A stretch of DNA of 23,950 nt from Fidelibacterota bacterium UBA1134. Its GTDB lineage: Bacteria; Fidelibacterota; Marinisomatia; Marinisomatales; S15-B10. Of this stretch, positions 22,008 to 23,950 are shown one piece after another. The notes beneath the pieces were generated by a model. The model did no database searches, was not told the DNA's origin, and saw nothing but the letters and a program-made list of their open reading frames with translations. How positions within the stretch are numbered: position 1 is the first letter of the stretch; each line of letters begins with the position of its first letter. Location of the stretch: assembly GCA_002311975.1 (NCBI GenBank), contig DCAL01000012.1, forward strand, positions 10,669-34,618, read 5' to 3'. The translations under genes and the position numbers were made by a program.

Positions 22008-23045
22008 ATGACAGAAGATAACCCCAGCAGAGTACCTACTGATCGCGAGCGTGATATTCTGAAGCTTGTGGTAGAGGACTACATCCAGACTGCCTCTCCG
22101 GTACCTTCAAAGCGTTTGAAGGAAAGGTTCAACGTTGCTCTGAGTCCGGCGTCCATTCGCAATACGCTGCACGCTTTAGAGGAGGAAGGATTCTTGGATC
22201 ATGTGCATACGTCCTCAGGACGTGTACCCACCGATTTCGGCTATCGGTTCTACGTGGATGAACTGATCGATCTGATTTCGGGCACTGAGAAGATAAAGAG
22301 TAGGATGATGGAAGAGCTTTCCACAGTTGCTCTGAATGTTGATGAGATCCTGCAGGTCGCGGCGAATGCGCTGGCACAAATAAGTAATCTCTTCGGTTTC
22401 GCATACCTTTCGTCTAACAGAAACGCTAAACTGACCGATCTTAATCTGGTATCGCTCAGTTCGGGGTATATGCTGCTGATCTTAGGGTTCCAATCTGACC
22501 AGATTAAGACAGTAGTACTGAATGTGGCTGTTGATGTTCGCGATTCTCATATGGAGACCGTTGCGTCGGTGTTGCGGGAACGCCTGGTAGGGTTGACAAT
22601 TCAAGAGATCAGGCAGACCATCGCGGAGAGACTCAAGGATCAGGACATCTTCAGCAATGAAATTGTACAAGTGATTATTGATAATGCAGAGGTTTATTTT
22701 TCTACCTTGTCCACCAATACTATTTTTACGTCACAGAAAGATTATCTTCTTCAGAATCCTGAGTTCAACAGCGCCGGTAAAATGCAGTCAATCGTAACGG
22801 CGCTGGATGATGACTTGCTGCTTGTCCAGTCACTGCCCGCGGCTGATTCCAAGGGTGAAACCGAGGTAGTCATCGGTTCTGAAAACAGGTCAGCCGCTTT
22901 CCAGAACTGTTCAGTGGTTGCGGGTACATTCGAACACGGTGAACTGGTGGGCAGGCTCGGCATAATCGGGCCGACACGGATGTCCTACAGAGATGCCCAA
23001 CTGCTGGTGAACACGTTCATCTCAATTGTTACGGACGTGTATTGA
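22008..23045 (+). CDS. hrcA: Heat-inducible transcription repressor HrcA
   Basis: A 345-residue repressor. Residues about 8-85 form the winged-helix DNA-binding domain, with SPASIRNTLHALEEEGFLDHVHTSSGRVPTDFGYRFYVD-like signature (46-84; key pieces SIRN, HTSSGR and GYRFYV). The remainder is the GAF-like dimerisation domain, with the FSNEIVQVIIDN and GIIGPTRMSYRDA segments (the latter near 319-331). HrcA normally binds CIRCE (TTAGCACTC-N9-GAGTGCTAA) and needs GroEL to stay folded, so it senses misfolded protein. No CIRCE is visible before this gene. The ATG at 22008 has no SD. The stop overlaps the grpE start (TGATG), fixing a shared transcript. Confidence 0.95.
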   Translation: MTEDNPSRVPTDRERDILKLVVEDYIQTASPVPSKRLKERFNVALSPASIRNTLHALEEEGFLDHVHTSSGRVPTDFGYRFYVDELIDLISGTEKIKSRMMEELSTVALNVDEILQVAANALAQISNLFGFAYLSSNRNAKLTDLNLVSLSSGYMLLILGFQSDQIKTVVLNVAVDVRDSHMETVASVLRERLVGLTIQEIRQTIAERLKDQDIFSNEIVQVIIDNAEVYFSTLSTNTIFTSQKDYLLQNPEFNSAGKMQSIVTALDDDLLLVQSLPAADSKGETEVVIGSENRSAAFQNCSVVAGTFEHGELVGRLGIIGPTRMSYRDAQLLVNTFISIVTDVY

Positions 23046-23644
23046 TGGCCAAAAAAAGAAAGACAAAAGGAAAGGTCAAAGAGGAAAAGGACAGACTGGC
23101 CGAGCCGAACGGGGAAGCGAAGAAATCCGATTCAGTCGGAGACGGCGTTACGGAACTTGAGGATCAGATCAAGAAGCTTGCGCTGGCGTCCGCTGAACTT
23201 GAGGATCGGCATCTTCGTCTAAGAGCCGAGTTCGACAACTACCGCAAAAGGAAAGAGAAGGAATTCAGCCGCCTGCTGCTGTATCAGGGGGAAGAGGTGA
23301 TCAAGTCGTTACTGCCTGTGATTGATGATATGGAGAGGGTAGTTGAATCAACTGACGGCGGCGAGGATCAGAACCTTGATTCGGTGGTTGAGGGGATAAG
23401 CCTGATTCTGGAAAAGTTCAGGCGGCGGCTGTCCCGCCACGGTGTGGAGCCGTTCGAATCTGTCGGTGAAAAGTTTGATCCACTGCTCCACGAGGCCATG
23501 ATGACAGAGAATTCAGATGAGCACGAAGAGAATGTAGTACTGCAGGAATTCGAGAGGGGTTACCGTTACAATAACAGGGTGATCCGACACGCAAAAGTGG
23601 TTGTGAGTGCACCGTCCCCCGCAGAAGAAGAGGCCGAGGAATAG
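23045..23644 (+). CDS. grpE: Nucleotide exchange factor GrpE
   Basis: A 199-residue cochaperone that releases ADP from DnaK. A TTG at 23042 is in frame, but the ATG at 23045, overlapping the hrcA stop, gives the natural start. It has a charged Lys/Glu-rich N-terminus (1-35), a long coiled coil (about 36-75, with RLRAEFDNYRKRKEKE), helices around PVIDDMERV (about 90-98), and the C-terminal beta-domain signature VLQEFERGYRYNNRVIRHAKVVVS (about 165-188; key residues G172, Y173 and R180 region). All conserved parts are present. dnaJ begins 1 base after its stop. Confidence 0.95.
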   Translation: MAKKRKTKGKVKEEKDRLAEPNGEAKKSDSVGDGVTELEDQIKKLALASAELEDRHLRLRAEFDNYRKRKEKEFSRLLLYQGEEVIKSLLPVIDDMERVVESTDGGEDQNLDSVVEGISLILEKFRRRLSRHGVEPFESVGEKFDPLLHEAMMTENSDEHEENVVLQEFERGYRYNNRVIRHAKVVVSAPSPAEEEAEE

Positions 23645-23645
23645 C

Positions 23646-23950
23646 GTGAAAAGAGATTACTACGAAGTTCTCGATTTGGAGCGCAACGCATCGGAAGCGG
23701 AAATGAAGAGGGCCTACCGCAAGTTGGCCATGAAGTATCATCCGGACAAAAATCAGGGGGATGCGGAAGCGGAAAAGAAGTTTAAGGAAGCGGCGGAGGC
23801 CTACTCGGTGCTCAACGATGCTCAGAAGCGTTCGCAGTATGATCAGTTCGGCCACGCGGCGACAGAAGGGGCGGGACAGGGTGTTGGCGGTTTTGGTTCT
23901 GGCGATTTTGATCTCTCAGACGCGTTGCGGACATTCATGGAAGGAGTTGG
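23646..23950 (+). CDS. dnaJ: Chaperone protein DnaJ, 5' part (cut by window end)
   Basis: GTG at 23646 starts a frame that runs to the window edge (101 codons seen). GAGGA lies several bases upstream inside grpE. The J domain (residues 3-70) has the HPD motif at 32-34 that stimulates DnaK ATP hydrolysis, preceded by KRAYRKLAMKY and followed by FKEAAEAYSVLND and QYDQFG. A Gly/Phe-rich segment starts near residue 78, as in class A/B DnaJ; the zinc finger region lies outside. It sits directly after grpE, with no dnaK between, and forms a hrcA-grpE-dnaJ operon. Confidence 0.96.
   Translation, partial: MKRDYYEVLDLERNASEAEMKRAYRKLAMKYHPDKNQGDAEAEKKFKEAAEAYSVLNDAQKRSQYDQFGHAATEGAGQGVGGFGSGDFDLSDALRTFMEGV

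Noticed and set aside
1..23950. tRNA, rRNA, CRISPR, insertion sequence or phage genes
   Set aside because: The gaps are all shorter than about 210 bases and show no cloverleaf, spaced repeats, transposase or integrase sequence.

Overview
The window is a densely packed bacterial chromosome segment in which every convincing gene is on the + strand. The best taxonomic guess is an uncultured member of the FCB superphylum, probably Candidatus Marinimicrobia (SAR406) or a relative such as Ignavibacteriota. The reasons are a PorV-like outer-membrane protein, a type IX secretion (T9SS) type-A C-terminal sorting domain, a Bacteroidetes-style insertion in serine hydroxymethyltransferase, a DUF5683-like protein, several TTG starts and many starts with no visible Shine-Dalgarno (SD) sequence. 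This assignment is inference from protein character; no marker gene search was possible.

Layout: (1) 1-234 is the 3' end of an unrecognised gene. (2) 264-4075 is a tight three-gene envelope unit (lipoprotein, FadL/PorV-like barrel, TPR lipoprotein) closed by a strong terminator at 4122-4147. (3) 4206-9307 is glyA followed by a TRAP transporter of the TatT-P-QM type, with overlapping genes. (4) 9371-10846 is a self-contained unit: a good sigma70-like promoter, a PorV-like gene with an EF-hand-like insert, and a strong terminator. (5) 10856-17627 holds a T9SS-sorted M6-type protein that has lost its zinc motif, a 986-residue gluzincin protease / beta-propeller / Omp85-like barrel fusion, and a DUF5683-like protein. 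(6) After an AT-rich leader with repeats come bamD and nadD (17837-19188), then a CaCA cation exchanger, then ftsE-ftsX. (7) 22008 to the end is hrcA-grpE-dnaJ, with dnaJ cut by the window edge and no dnaK between grpE and dnaJ.

Taken together, much of the window serves the cell envelope: outer-membrane protein assembly (BamD), an Omp85-like protein carrying its own protease, T9SS substrate handling (PorV-like protein next to a T9SS cargo), periplasmic solute uptake (TRAP), peptidoglycan remodelling control (FtsEX), and a heat-shock chaperone operon with its repressor. The most interesting candidates are the protease-propeller-barrel fusion, the dead M6 protease sorted by T9SS, the EF-hand-like loop inside the PorV-like barrel, and the TRAP binding protein that lacks the usual ligand-binding arginine. 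No tRNA, rRNA, CRISPR array, insertion sequence or prophage gene was seen.
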